A stretch of 64,000 nucleotides of DNA from Henriciella aquimarina. GTDB lineage: Bacteria; Pseudomonadota; Alphaproteobacteria; Caulobacterales; Hyphomonadaceae. A program made the position numbers and the translations under genes. How positions within the stretch are numbered: position 1 is the stretch's first letter; every line of letters starts with the position of its first letter. The notes beneath the pieces were generated by a model. That model was not told the DNA's origin and ran no database searches. It worked only from the letters and a program-made list of their open reading frames with translations. Location of the stretch: assembly GCF_002088975.1 (NCBI RefSeq), contig NZ_NCST01000077.1:1-64000 (forward strand), given 5' to 3'. Positions 32,840-41,751 of the stretch are shown piece by piece.

Positions 32840-34731
32840 GACCGTTTGACGAAGCGCCCGCGTGCGTCACGGGGGAGCGCGTCCTTCGTGTTGGGGCGCC
32901 AGCTATCGACGAACTCCTCGAAGATTTCCGGACCAAGCTCAATCCTGCCGGTGAACGGCTTGACCTTCGACAAGTCCATGTCGCCCGCGCCCTCATAGAC
33001 GATCGAGATGTGAGGCTCGAAGGACGGGAAGCTCCATTCCGCGCCAGTCTTGCGTTTGATGTCTTCGTGGCGCCAGGACAGTTCCGACGATGCGAAGTGC
33101 AGGACAACGGCGCCCTTGTCGCCAAGAGGCTCGACGATACGAGGTCCGCCAGCCGGAACAATCAGCTTGCCGTCGCGCTCCTGAAGGAAGGTGTCGGACG
33201 CCTTCATCCAGTCTACCGGCGTCTTGGAGTGCATAATCGTTACATGCATGTCGTCGGCGGCGAGCGGCTTCTCGAAGCCCTGCTCTTTCGCCCACTTCAC
33301 GATCTCGCCAGCGTTCAGTACCTTCCGATGCACATACAGCGTGCGGGGCTCCGCATCGGCCGTCTGCGTCGGGTCCGCTTCCGGGTCGTCTGGATCAACC
33401 GGCGCGTCAGGGTCCGGATTGTTTGGATCGCCGGCATTCGGGTCGAAGTCCGGGCTTTCCTCGCCGAACTCTTCATAAGCCGCCTCGATGCCGGGCCACT
33501 CTCCTGACTCTATCAGCACGTTCCGCACCGCCTTAGCCAGAACCGCGGACGGGATAAGGCCGGTAGCCGAAAGCTTGGATACAGTCTCTGAGCGGTCTTT
33601 CTCTATTTTGACGCGCTGGTCATCATCAAGCTGCCAAAGCGGATTCCACTTGTACCAGATCGCCTCGTCTCGAGAGCCGAGCGCCGAGCGGATCAGAACC
33701 TCATCCAGCCGCGAGAGTGTCGGGCCAAGCGTGAGCGTCTGTTCGGCGCGGATGCGGTCGTAATAGTTGCGAAGCGCGCTTTCGCCGTCGCTGTTCAGCC
33801 CGCCGGGCGCCTGACCAAGCAGCCGGGTCGCCGGAATATCGGACACGCCGGAGACGATCTGCAAGTACTCGCGGATGATCTCGGGCAGGTTGGAGAAGCT
33901 GATCTGCTTCTGTTCATATTCTTCCTCGGCGTCGAGGATCAGCCCGTTGACAATCGACTTGATGGCGTTGGCCGTCTCGAAGCGCTGGACGAGCCGGCTG
34001 GAATATTCCTTCGTGGCCAGGTTCTCCATGAGACCCGGCACCTTGAACACGTCGACCTTCGCCTCCTGGACGAGGGACGCAATGCCGGAGATCGCAGCGC
34101 CTGCATTCTGCAATGCTTCATTGACCGACTGAAGAATGCTGTCGCCCCAGCCATGCGGGGAAAACTGATAGTCCGGACACTCATTGCCCGTGAAGCGGAC
34201 GACGCGGGAGGGGTGAACGCGGTACAGGATGCCCGAATCCGTTGTCCACTGATAGTATTCAGGCTCGCGGAACCATTCTCCTTCCGGATCAGTGCGAAGT
34301 GTCGAGGCAACAAGCTCATGCCGGTGCATGACGTGCGCCCAGCGCAAATCATCCTTGCCGACACGCTCCGGGTCCAGCGGCTCCATCGGGTCGTCGGCGC
34401 CCACACCCATGACGATGCCGGCGCCGCCGTATAGCCGCGCAAGGATCTGCGCCTGCTTGACCTTGCCCCGGATATTGAGACGGGTCTCTTCCTTCTCGAT
34501 GGCCTCGATCTGGTCACTGTCGGCCTGCCAGGCACGCCACTCGCGCACCATGTCGAAGGCTGGCGCATCGACGACCTTGCGAGACAGGCCGTCGCCGCGA
34601 TAGGCGTTCGACAGTTGCTCACGGGATAGTTCGGCAAAGCCCCAGCTGTTGGCCGCAGTCTTGTCGCGCAGCCCGCCGAGGCCGGAAAGGACGTTGGCGA
34701 GCCGGTCGCCTATGAAGGTCATAGCGCCCAT
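32836..34731 (-). CDS. Portal protein fused to Acb1-like 2H phosphoesterase
   Basis: 631 residues. Residues 1-400 are a DUF1073-type portal (AYRGDGLSRKVVDAPAFDM, ILARLYGGAGIVMG, RLLGQAPGGLNSDGESALRNYYD). An acidic Pro/Asp linker follows, then about 463-631: RTLYVHRKVLNAGEIVKWAK, DMHVTIMHS (H496, T498) and EPHISIV (H574, S576). The two HxT/S motifs are the 2H catalytic pair of Acb1, which degrades CBASS cyclic nucleotides. The ATG overlaps the TerL stop. Confidence 0.88.
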   Translation of the reverse strand: MGAMTFIGDRLANVLSGLGGLRDKTAANSWGFAELSREQLSNAYRGDGLSRKVVDAPAFDMVREWRAWQADSDQIEAIEKEETRLNIRGKVKQAQILARLYGGAGIVMGVGADDPMEPLDPERVGKDDLRWAHVMHRHELVASTLRTDPEGEWFREPEYYQWTTDSGILYRVHPSRVVRFTGNECPDYQFSPHGWGDSILQSVNEALQNAGAAISGIASLVQEAKVDVFKVPGLMENLATKEYSSRLVQRFETANAIKSIVNGLILDAEEEYEQKQISFSNLPEIIREYLQIVSGVSDIPATRLLGQAPGGLNSDGESALRNYYDRIRAEQTLTLGPTLSRLDEVLIRSALGSRDEAIWYKWNPLWQLDDDQRVKIEKDRSETVSKLSATGLIPSAVLAKAVRNVLIESGEWPGIEAAYEEFGEESPDFDPNAGDPNNPDPDAPVDPDDPEADPTQTADAEPRTLYVHRKVLNAGEIVKWAKEQGFEKPLAADDMHVTIMHSKTPVDWMKASDTFLQERDGKLIVPAGGPRIVEPLGDKGAVVLHFASSELSWRHEDIKRKTGAEWSFPSFEPHISIVYEGAGDMDLSKVKPFTGRIELGPEIFEEFVDSWRPNTKDALPRDARGRFVKRS

Positions 34732-36401
34732 CACAGATTGTCCAGCGTGTATTTGGACTTCGGCGGAATCGGATGCAGGCACATGATCGCGCCGTCCGCG
34801 AGGTTCGGCGAGCGCGTGCCGTCAGGGGTCTTGTTGATGATCAGCTTCATGTTGGCGCTCTGCCCCATGGTCGGCTGGCTCAATTCCTTGACCAGCGTGT
34901 GTAGATGCGGGAGGTCGCTCGATATCGAGACAAGCTCGTCGGGCTCCCATGTGAAGCCGGGCTCATGGATGGCCCGGTATGTCTTTTCGAAGCGGCGGCG
35001 TGCGAGCCACCAGGCCTGAGCCTTGAGATTGGCGGCGAAGTCCTTCCAGAGCGGGCTGTTGCGGTCCCTTGGCTCCACATGGCCATCAGGATCCAGAACC
35101 TTTGCCCCGGCATTCCATGGCACAAGGTTGAGCCCCTTCGGCATGTCGCCGTTCTCAGCAAGCCGGTTGGCTTCCGCCTTCACGCCGGCACCGACCCCGA
35201 TGGAGTCGTATTGAAGCGCTCCACCTTCCGGCGGGGCCGCTGCGATAGCCTTGCGTGTTGTGACCCCCGTATCGCGTTCAGACCATGTGTCCGAAGCGCT
35301 GAGCAGGATGCCATGCCGCCAGATGGTCGCGTTCGTATCGATACCGCCGTCGGCCACGTCGAGCGCGCCGATGTGCGGGCCGGTGACCTCGATGCCGAGC
35401 TTGATGTGTGCGTCGATTGCCGCCTTCACCCAATCAGCGGGGATCACGATGCCTTCCACGGCAGCGGCGTAATCGCGGTCAACCTCCTGGGCGAAGGTGT
35501 GCAGAAGCCCCTCGTCCTGAGCCTGTTTTTTCCGGCGGTCATACCAGGCCTGATCCTTGGCCGGGTGGTCGCGCCAGTCCATGATGAAGACGTTCGTCGC
35601 ACCCTTCAGCGCAGGCTTGCCGGTCTGCCATTCATGGCCAGCTTCCCGGCGCCGGTAGAAGACGTTGCCGATACCATTGACCGAAGAGATGTCGATCGGC
35701 ACCCGCGTGTTATCCCCAAGTGCCGCCTCGATCAGTTCAGGGCGCTCATAGTGGGCGCTCTCATCCTTGAAGTAGATGAGCTTGCGGCCGCCGCGTCCGA
35801 TATTGTCGCCCGCCTCGCCGGTGATTGTCGCCCCTGAATCCGGGTTGATCACCTTCATGTAGGACATGTGCTCGTCGGGATTGAACCCATCCGGCCAGAA
35901 CTCGCGGGGCAGCCCCCGGATCACCATTCTGATCTTCTGGAAGATGCTGTCAGGATCGCCGATCTTGTCGACCAGGATTTCCTTTCGAGACCCCCAGCCG
36001 ACGGCGGCGCCATCCCAGAACAGCCAGAGCCAGACCGAGAAAGCGACGGCCACCCAGGTCGCGCCCATGTCCCGGCACTTCTCGACCAGCCCCCCGGTCT
36101 CGCCTTTCAGGCAGGCCATGAAGAAGCCGACCAGGTCGACCTGCCGGGGAAAGAGCTGCAGCGGCAAACGCGCCGGCAGGTCGGTGCCTGCGTTCCGCGG
36201 GTCGTAGGTGTCGACCCAGTGATTGATGAACTCGACTGGGCGGGTGCGGTAATATTCCTTGGCGCCGAAAGCGAGAACCGGGTCGGCCCTCAGCCGGGAT
36301 AGCTGGCGCTGCCTCCATCCGTACACCGGGACAGGATCAGGCGGCCACTCTCCTTCAGCAAGACCGTTTGGAACCGGCCACTCGGCCTCATCCTTCGCCA
36401 T
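34731..36401 (-). CDS. Terminase large subunit
   Basis: 556 residues. An atypical Walker A ([11 protein letters not shown]), a Walker B ([13 protein letters not shown]) and the nuclease motif [10 protein letters not shown] identify the packaging motor ATPase/nuclease. It works with the small subunit directly upstream (14-base overlap) and the portal downstream. Confidence 0.94.
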   Translation of the reverse strand: MAKDEAEWPVPNGLAEGEWPPDPVPVYGWRQRQLSRLRADPVLAFGAKEYYRTRPVEFINHWVDTYDPRNAGTDLPARLPLQLFPRQVDLVGFFMACLKGETGGLVEKCRDMGATWVAVAFSVWLWLFWDGAAVGWGSRKEILVDKIGDPDSIFQKIRMVIRGLPREFWPDGFNPDEHMSYMKVINPDSGATITGEAGDNIGRGGRKLIYFKDESAHYERPELIEAALGDNTRVPIDISSVNGIGNVFYRRREAGHEWQTGKPALKGATNVFIMDWRDHPAKDQAWYDRRKKQAQDEGLLHTFAQEVDRDYAAAVEGIVIPADWVKAAIDAHIKLGIEVTGPHIGALDVADGGIDTNATIWRHGILLSASDTWSERDTGVTTRKAIAAAPPEGGALQYDSIGVGAGVKAEANRLAENGDMPKGLNLVPWNAGAKVLDPDGHVEPRDRNSPLWKDFAANLKAQAWWLARRRFEKTYRAIHEPGFTWEPDELVSISSDLPHLHTLVKELSQPTMGQSANMKLIINKTPDGTRSPNLADGAIMCLHPIPPKSKYTLDNL

Positions 36402-36891
36402 GGTTCAGGGAGTCCTGATAGGCCTCCGCTGCTTCCTTCGCCGACATGGACTTGTTCACCGTCTGCATCGGACCGCCATTCGGGCCGCTGTGTTCATGCT
36501 TCTCGGCAAGGCCAAGGTCACGGGCGATGATGCGCGGGTTCAGCAGGTCGGCGGCAGCGCCTTCGAACTTCTGCTGGCGGATAATGGAATCCACTCGCGA
36601 TGTGACCAAAGTAAAATCTTCGGAGCGCGTGCGGTATTCAGCCCATGTGACTTGAGCGATATCAAGGAAGTTGCAGAGGCCCGCGATGGTCATGGCGCGC
36701 ATCTTGGGGACGGGGTGATCGTGGGCGCTGCCCTCGAACTTTACGACATCGACCCCATAGAGCGGGTTTTCTTCGACCCACTCGAAATATTCGACGCAGG
36801 CGCCCCATAGATCATCCGGGCTCTCGAAGATTGGCTTTCGCCCATGGGAGCTGCGGGCTTCCCAGAAACGGTTTCCTGCCGGTGCTGCCAT
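36388..36891 (-). CDS. Terminase small subunit
   Basis: 167 residues. [26 protein letters not shown] and the later ISAL-like helices match the alphaproteobacterial phage TerS group; it recognises the packaging site. First gene of the late morphogenesis operon, directly downstream of the TnpB insertion. Confidence 0.88.
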   Translation of the reverse strand: MAAPAGNRFWEARSSHGRKPIFESPDDLWGACVEYFEWVEENPLYGVDVVKFEGSAHDHPVPKMRAMTIAGLCNFLDIAQVTWAEYRTRSEDFTLVTSRVDSIIRQQKFEGAAADLLNPRIIARDLGLAEKHEHSGPNGGPMQTVNKSMSAKEAAEAYQDSLNHGEG

Positions 36892-36982
36892 GGCTCATAT
36901 CGAGAAACGCTAAGGTTTCACCCTTTGGTGTTGGTTTGTGAGTGCTGGCCCTTGGACGGTTTCAGCTTCAGGTTTACAGTCC

Positions 36983-37110
36983 GGCGTATGAAGCCACGGT
37001 CGCTTGACATCCTACCCGCCCTAAAGGACGGGCATTCCTCCTGCGAGACGCTCATGCCCGAGCGCGAGAATGTTGCGGGCGGCGTTCACATCGCGGTCGT
37101 GGACCGCCCC
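36983..37110 (-). ncRNA. Candidate omega RNA at the tnpB 3' end
   Basis: By analogy with characterised TnpB systems, the guide RNA scaffold would consist of the 3' end of tnpB, the right-end hairpin CCCGTCCTTTAGGGCGGG (minus strand, 37031-37014) and then the flanking DNA. The first guide bases after the element end would read GCGACCGTGGCTTCATACG (37003 leftward). Boundaries are inferred. Confidence 0.45.
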
Positions 37111-38156
37111 GCATGATCCGCATTCCCATTCCCTTATTCCAAGCGCGCCCATACCTTTCGGACTGCTGTCGGGAATAACCCCACAGCACGAGCAACGCTG
37201 GGTGGTGAAAGCCTCGTTGACCTCTTCGAAAACGATGCCTGCGTGATCGCATTTGTATGACAGCATCGTCTTGAGCATCCCCCAGCCAGCGTCGAGCGCA
37301 GACTTGGCGTTGCGGGTCTGAGACATGGCCTTTGAGGATACGTTGCCGACAAAGATGGCGGCATTCGCATCGACCAGTTTGCGCGACAGCTTGTGCATCG
37401 CGTCTTTCCTGCGGTTCGCGGCCTTCGCGTGGATGGCCGCAACCCGCTTCTTCTTGCGGGCGCGCTGGGCCGTCGCAAGATCGGTCTCGATCCCGCGATA
37501 CCAGCGCCCCGTTTCCTTGGTGCCATCGCTCACCGTTGCGGCGTCCTTGCACCCGAGGTCTATGCCGACGGACGCCGCGCCTTCGGACGGGCGGGCCTCG
37601 AACTCGACCACGACGTTGAAGTACCAGAGCCCGCGCGCATCCTCGCTGAACGATGACGAACGAAACTTGTAGTCGGCCAAGCCCCAGCTATCCCAGACCT
37701 TGAACACGGTGCCGTTGTGGTAGACGCCGCCATTCTTCCACTGAGCCATGCCCGTATTGATCGGCACCCAGCCAAGAGAGCGGCGCGCACCATAGGACTT
37801 GCGCCACGCGAGGCGGCGCCTTTTGAACTGCTTCCTGCGGGTCGCGTATTCCTTGCAGACCTGAACGGGCGTGTGGCTGTGCAGGCCAAGTTCCTGGTTT
37901 ACGCCCTGCACGTACTTCTGCAGATCAAAGGCCGACAGGAACACATCGCGCTCGCGGATACTGCGCTCACTCAGTTCGTTGACGTAGTTCCAGACAAGGT
38001 TGACCGACCGCGCCATGCGGCGAAGCTGGGCAGAGTGGTTGTCCTTGACGCGGACGCGGAGGGTCTTGGTCTGTTTCATGGTTTGACCTATCCGGTTCGG
38101 GGCCGGGCGGTGAAAGGGGTCTACGGGACGCGGGGAGGCCGAATTACCAGCCCTAT
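37004..38156 (-). mobile_element. IS200/IS605-family TnpB element (no TnpA)
   Basis: The right end carries the standard subterminal hairpin ending GATGTCAA on the minus strand at 37011-37004. The left boundary is less sure: TTCAA on the minus strand at 38161-38157 could be the target-adjacent motif. No TnpA is present, so movement would need one in trans. It is inserted between the late terminator and terS. Confidence 0.7.
37021..38079 (-). CDS. tnpB: TnpB RNA-guided nuclease (IS1341 type)
   Basis: 352 residues. RuvC-I is GIDLGCKDA (D174), the zinc ribbon is CSCC (C296/C299) with CGSC (C320/C323), and RuvC-III is HDRDVNAARN (D330). The usual RuvC-II glutamate in an ExL context is replaced by Gly (FVGNVSSKAM, G245). 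Acidic residues in FEEVNEAFTTQ (E285, E286, E289) may replace it. It cuts DNA next to its target-adjacent motif using an RNA from its own 3' end. Confidence 0.9.
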   Translation of the reverse strand: MKQTKTLRVRVKDNHSAQLRRMARSVNLVWNYVNELSERSIRERDVFLSAFDLQKYVQGVNQELGLHSHTPVQVCKEYATRRKQFKRRRLAWRKSYGARRSLGWVPINTGMAQWKNGGVYHNGTVFKVWDSWGLADYKFRSSSFSEDARGLWYFNVVVEFEARPSEGAASVGIDLGCKDAATVSDGTKETGRWYRGIETDLATAQRARKKKRVAAIHAKAANRRKDAMHKLSRKLVDANAAIFVGNVSSKAMSQTRNAKSALDAGWGMLKTMLSYKCDHAGIVFEEVNEAFTTQRCSCCGVIPDSSPKGMGALGIREWECGSCGAVHDRDVNAARNILALGHERLAGGMPVL

Positions 38157-38205
38157 TTGAACGGTAGCTTCCGCGTTACTGCGCGCGCCGCCGCAGATAC
38201 GAAAA

Positions 38206-38237
38206 CGACCGCAAGCCGATGGGCTGCGGTCGCTATT
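38206..38237. terminator. Strong hairpin between early and late leftward operons
   Basis: A long near-perfect stem (GACCGCAAGCC pairing with GGGCTGCGGTC) has TTTTC on both outer sides, so it can stop both directions. On the minus strand it would end the early operon before tnpB and terS. Upstream of it on the minus strand, TTGACC at 38282-38277 is a possible late promoter -35. Antitermination here could turn on late genes. Confidence 0.7.
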
Positions 38238-38308
38238 TTCGAAAACTAGGTTTTGACTATGTGATTTGGTACGCGGGGTCAATATGGTAAATGGCTAGAG
38301 GTTGTGGA

Positions 38309-38608
38309 TTACCTGTCGGCGGGCACCAGATATGGGCGGTGCGGTGTCTTCGTGCCGAACTCCAGTTTCTTGATTTCGTCGCGGAGCCACTGGTTGCTTT
38401 CCTGCGCTATCTTGGCCTCGTCGTCGCTGATGGCCCTGAACGGAAAGTCTCTCACCGAGGAGGTGTAGCCATGCTTGCGCATCATCTCTGGCAGCCGGCG
38501 CAGGTTCTCTGCGATATCATCCAGTGTGGCGCTATCGCGGACTGGCGCGCGCGGCTTCTTCCTCGGCATAGCCGTCAGCAGGCGGAGGCGGGACTGGATG
38601 CGGGTCAT
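38309..38608 (-). CDS. Hypothetical early protein
   Basis: 99 residues, basic N-terminus (MTRIQSRLRLLTAMPRKKPR), then helical. Last gene of the leftward early operon. Four-base overlap with the upstream gene fixes the ATG at 38608. No family recognised. Confidence 0.5.
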   Translation of the reverse strand: MTRIQSRLRLLTAMPRKKPRAPVRDSATLDDIAENLRRLPEMMRKHGYTSSVRDFPFRAISDDEAKIAQESNQWLRDEIKKLEFGTKTPHRPYLVPADR

Positions 38609-39006
38609 GGTGCGGCAGGCTCGCTCTCGGTAAGTTGCATATCCAGCGCTCGCTGAAGCAAGTCTATCAGCTTTTGGTGTGAATCTGTATCCCAGACAAG
38701 GAAGAGTTGATCCTGATCGAAGAGGCCGTCGCGACCAGCGCAATCATAGTCGGCGGGCTTACCCTCTTCGCCGCGTAGCATGGCAATCTGGTTGGCGGAA
38801 ACGTCTCCGTCATCGTGCCACCCCTCGGGAAACGGGACAAGGTTCTGGCAGACGAAATCGACACCGGAGCTGGTGCGCCATTTGATCTGCACTTCGCCGT
38901 CGCCGTCTAAAGCGAAATAGCTGCCATCTTCGGGCTGGTCGGGAAACTTCATGAAGACGGTGCCAGCTGGCAGATTCAGGAATGTCTCTCGGTCCACGAT
39001 ACGCAT
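38605..39006 (-). CDS. Hypothetical early protein
   Basis: 133 residues, acidic, beta-type N-terminal half (TFLNLPAGTVFMKFPDQPED). No signal peptide or domain recognised. Coupled to the next gene by ATGA overlap. Confidence 0.55.
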   Translation of the reverse strand: MRIVDRETFLNLPAGTVFMKFPDQPEDGSYFALDGDGEVQIKWRTSSGVDFVCQNLVPFPEGWHDDGDVSANQIAMLRGEEGKPADYDCAGRDGLFDQDQLFLVWDTDSHQKLIDLLQRALDMQLTESEPAAP

Positions 39007-39015
39007 GCTATCCTC

Positions 39016-39834
39016 CTACACTCCAAGATAATCTGCTGCGGCCTTCATGGCAATCTCGACCTGAGTGCGCATGGCCTGGTTGTTGCGTCCGCCGCCACTC
39101 TTGTATCCGGCCTTCAGGGCGGCCTCACGATACGGCATGCGGAAGACGATGACGTCCCGCACGATGCAGCGCATCAGGGCGGTCTCGAAGGGCTCCACGG
39201 CCGACAGCCACAGCTCCACGGCCTCACGGTGCTTGCGCTCGCGGATGGCGAGCTTCGAGACCAGTTCGGCCATGCGGTCATTGCCGGAGAACTTGCCGCG
39301 CTTCGGACGCTTCGGCGGGAAGGTCGGCGGGGCCTCCATCTTGACCAGCTCGCCGTCCTTGTTCGTCTTCCAGACACGCTTGGCCTTGTGCCAGCGATTG
39401 ATGGGGTCCGGCGGACTGGGCGGGTTCTTGATCGGCGGCAGGGCTTCCAGCGGATCGGCCGGCGGGTCTTTCGGCGCCTTGTGGCTGGCCTCGTACATGC
39501 CGGTCTCGAAGCCCTCATATGCATCCCGCAGGCGCTCGGCGGCGAGGCGGAGACGGTGACTGCCAATCGCCATGACCGGATCGCGGGCCGTCTTTGGCCG
39601 ATCCATGTGGCGCTTGCTCATATAGGCGTTGACGGTGTGGGCCCGGCGCCGGGCCTCGGCAAGGCTCTCCTCTGTTCCCTGCCGGCGGGCATGGTCCTCA
39701 GCGTCTCTCTGGCGCTGGATGAACTCTTCCTCGTCTTCGATCGGTCGGGCGAAATACACGCCGATCTGAAGGCTCTTCTGTCGGGACGTTCCGCTCTTGG
39801 CCAATGAGGGCCTCCGTAGGGTTGAGGTGGTCAT
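39016..39834 (-). CDS. Hypothetical regulator candidate at the early operon end
   Basis: 272 residues: a basic N-terminal segment, a Pro-rich middle (LPPIKNPPSPPDPINRW) and a C-terminal part (MPYREAALKAGYKSGGG) that resembles the HTH of small terminase or sigma-like proteins. Genes in this position often code for late activators or antiterminators; nothing in the sequence proves it. Confidence 0.5.
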   Translation of the reverse strand: MTTSTLRRPSLAKSGTSRQKSLQIGVYFARPIEDEEEFIQRQRDAEDHARRQGTEESLAEARRRAHTVNAYMSKRHMDRPKTARDPVMAIGSHRLRLAAERLRDAYEGFETGMYEASHKAPKDPPADPLEALPPIKNPPSPPDPINRWHKAKRVWKTNKDGELVKMEAPPTFPPKRPKRGKFSGNDRMAELVSKLAIRERKHREAVELWLSAVEPFETALMRCIVRDVIVFRMPYREAALKAGYKSGGGRNNQAMRTQVEIAMKAAADYLGV

Positions 39835-40106
39835 GATGCGTCCCCTTTGGTCAGCTTGCGCATGCAGCGCTTGCACTTCGGAAAGTTGCCGCCGTACCAG
39901 AGCGTAGACTGTCCGTTTGTCAGAAAGGCGGGCGCGAGCGCCCCGTCGCAAAGCCGCCTGTATCCGGTCGCCCGCAGGTGCCAGAAATGGACCTTTTCAC
40001 CCCGGAATATCTGCATCGCCCAGACGCGGTTCGTGCCGTGCGGGACTTCCCCGCCAGACATCTTCGGGCCTTCGTCTTCATGCAGGTCTACGATCTTGTC
40101 GCTCAT
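39831..40106 (-). CDS. Small zinc-binding-type hypothetical protein
   Basis: 91 residues with a C-terminal CKRCMRKL knuckle and an HFWHLRATGYRRLCDG segment, possibly one zinc site. ATGA overlaps link it to both neighbours. Unknown function. Confidence 0.5.
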   Translation of the reverse strand: MSDKIVDLHEDEGPKMSGGEVPHGTNRVWAMQIFRGEKVHFWHLRATGYRRLCDGALAPAFLTNGQSTLWYGGNFPKCKRCMRKLTKGDAS

Positions 40107-40426
40107 CCCGCCTCCACTGGCTCACGCCGTTTCACTGTCAGGGATTTGAGGGCGGAGAGGGCTTCGGGGTCGGGAGAGAGCTTTTCGATCTTGCGGAACA
40201 TCCACACGGGCCAGATGTCAGTTATCGACCAGCCGTAGGCTTTCAGGGTGTGGTTATCGATCCCAATCGATATGCAATCACTCGCAGTTCGCCGAATGTC
40301 GTCTCGCGTTGTAATGATGGCTCCTTCGGGATACACTCGCCTCACGCGGTAGACGGCCCCAAGCTCCAATGGCTCCGCACCCCGCTCCCAGCGGATGCAT
40401 TTCACGGCGTCGTTCACATCGAACAT
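40103..40426 (-). CDS. Hypothetical early protein
   Basis: 107 residues. VNDAVKCIRW, LELGAVYRVRRVYPEG and IGIDNH suggest a small SH3/KOW-like beta barrel. No assignment beyond that. Confidence 0.5.
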   Translation of the reverse strand: MFDVNDAVKCIRWERGAEPLELGAVYRVRRVYPEGAIITTRDDIRRTASDCISIGIDNHTLKAYGWSITDIWPVWMFRKIEKLSPDPEALSALKSLTVKRREPVEAG

Positions 40427-40840
40427 CTAGAACCTCCCAGTCTTCGATTGAGCCTTCCCGCCCGGCCAGCGTGCGCCGCCGATGGGGGCTGTCAGGGGTT
40501 TGCAGTCGTCGCAGAGCTGGCCATCGCATGGCGTTCCGCAGATGCGGGCCCTGCCGCTGACGACAATGGTGCGCTGGCATGTGCCCTGGAGCTTGTCCGC
40601 AGGGTCCGGCTCATGAACCGGCCCGTCGATCTTTTCCAGCTGCTCCCGGATGGCGTCGGCGCCGAGCAGGTTGACGCATCTGATGTCCGCTCTCAGCGTG
40701 TTGCGGGCGATGTCGATAGCGGCTTGTATCTGCTTGTGGCTCATATTGGCCTGACGCATTCTCGCGACGGCCAGCATGCGGCGTAGGCGCTGCGGGCGAA
40801 TGCGGTCCAGGGTGAAGCCGGGGACATGGTCAAGCGGCAT
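40427..40840 (-). CDS. Hypothetical protein with zinc-knuckle motif
   Basis: 137 residues. The N-terminal half has an HTH-like stretch (RQANMSHKQIQAAIDIARNTLRAD) and the C-terminal half has four cysteines (CQRT...ICGTPCDGQLCDDC). A DNA-binding accessory protein is plausible. The start at 40840 lies inside the DnaA-like gene's end. Confidence 0.5.
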   Translation of the reverse strand: MPLDHVPGFTLDRIRPQRLRRMLAVARMRQANMSHKQIQAAIDIARNTLRADIRCVNLLGADAIREQLEKIDGPVHEPDPADKLQGTCQRTIVVSGRARICGTPCDGQLCDDCKPLTAPIGGARWPGGKAQSKTGRF

Positions 40841-41186
40841 CGGCGCCTCCCAACCCAAGCGCCTCGATGCGTCCTATGACTTCGTCAGCATCCCCAAGGC
40901 AGAATATCGCATCAGGGAACAGCACCCTCGCCCGGCGCTCGGCGTTCCATACGGTCGTGTGGTCCTTCTTCTGGAATAAGCGCGCGGTCTGGGGTTGGCT
41001 CATTTCCGGGAAACGCCAGCGGATGTATGCCATGCACCACATGCGGGCCCTGGCAACGTTCTTCCGCTTTGACTTATCGAGTACGAACTTGCTTGTGATC
41101 GTCTCACCGAAATAAGCCGACGCGGCTTGTGTCGCCTCTCCGAGCTTCCGCTCTCTTGGGGTCTGGGTCGCGGTGAAAGCCATCAT
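40830..41186 (-). CDS. Stand-alone DnaA domain IV-like protein
   Basis: 118 residues. ARARMWCMAYIRWRFPEMSQPQTARLFQKKDHTTVWNAERRAR follows the DnaA C-terminal DNA-binding domain, including the DHTTV motif that contacts DnaA boxes. There is no ATPase domain. It may mark the phage origin or compete with host DnaA; it lies next to the DUF1376 replication gene. Confidence 0.8.
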   Translation of the reverse strand: MMAFTATQTPRERKLGEATQAASAYFGETITSKFVLDKSKRKNVARARMWCMAYIRWRFPEMSQPQTARLFQKKDHTTVWNAERRARVLFPDAIFCLGDADEVIGRIEALGLGGADAA

Positions 41187-41662
41187 GTCTTCCTTTCCCG
41201 GAACTGCTCGCGGACCTCGGCCCGCTTGCGGTTGGAGTTGTCGATGCCAGGCACCTTGCCGCGGCGGATCTCATTAAGGTGGTCGCAGACCGCGCACATC
41301 TGCCGGTCATGGTCGCCACAGCGCAGGGCCTTCGAGCGCCGGAGCGTGTAGGCCCCGCAATCACAGCGGACCGCCCAAAGCGGGTTCCCCTTCTGCTTCG
41401 TCTGAAGCTCGGCGATACCTCTGACCACAAAGCGGTTGAATCGCTGCCCGGTCAGATCGGAGAAGGTCGGCGCTGTCTGTCTGGCAGCAAGCCGCTCCCC
41501 GCTCATCAGCTCATGTGGCGCGTCCTGGTGGTACTGGTCACAATTTTCCCGCCAGAAGCCATGCTCTTCCCGGCTCTCGCTGGTAACGGTCGCGGCCTCC
41601 CGGTTGAGCGGTGAGGATGCGAGCACCGCATCCCATGAGGGTGATTTCGCATGCGGTTTCAC
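41183..41662 (-). CDS. Phage zinc-ribbon protein
   Basis: 159 residues from GTG 41662, which overlaps the preceding stop (GTGA) and has CAGGAGGA upstream. SDLTGQRFNRFVVRG, WAVRCDCGAYTLRRSKALRCGDHDRQMCAVC is a widespread phage small-protein pattern with four zinc-binding cysteines. Function unknown, often near replication genes. Confidence 0.7.
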   Translation of the reverse strand: MKPHAKSPSWDAVLASSPLNREAATVTSESREEHGFWRENCDQYHQDAPHELMSGERLAARQTAPTFSDLTGQRFNRFVVRGIAELQTKQKGNPLWAVRCDCGAYTLRRSKALRCGDHDRQMCAVCDHLNEIRRGKVPGIDNSNRKRAEVREQFRERKT

Positions 41663-41751
41663 TGCGACTGTCCTCCTGACATGAGAGCGATGAGAAAAGC
41701 GGTGTAGGCGGCTGTCGCGAGACAGGCCGGCCAGTCGATGCGGCGGATCAT
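41659..41751 (-). CDS. 30-residue membrane peptide
   Basis: MIRRIDWPACLATAAYTAFLI continues into a short Gly/Ser tail: one hydrophobic helix. It overlaps the DUF1376 gene stop by four bases and its stop overlaps the next GTG, so it is embedded in a coupled chain. Unknown role. Confidence 0.55.
   Translation of the reverse strand: MIRRIDWPACLATAAYTAFLIALMSGGQSQ

Noticed and set aside
34905-35837. 310-codon plus-strand frame over the terminase gene
   Set aside because: Unlike the intein-nested ORF it shows no domain motif; it is a shadow of TerL.
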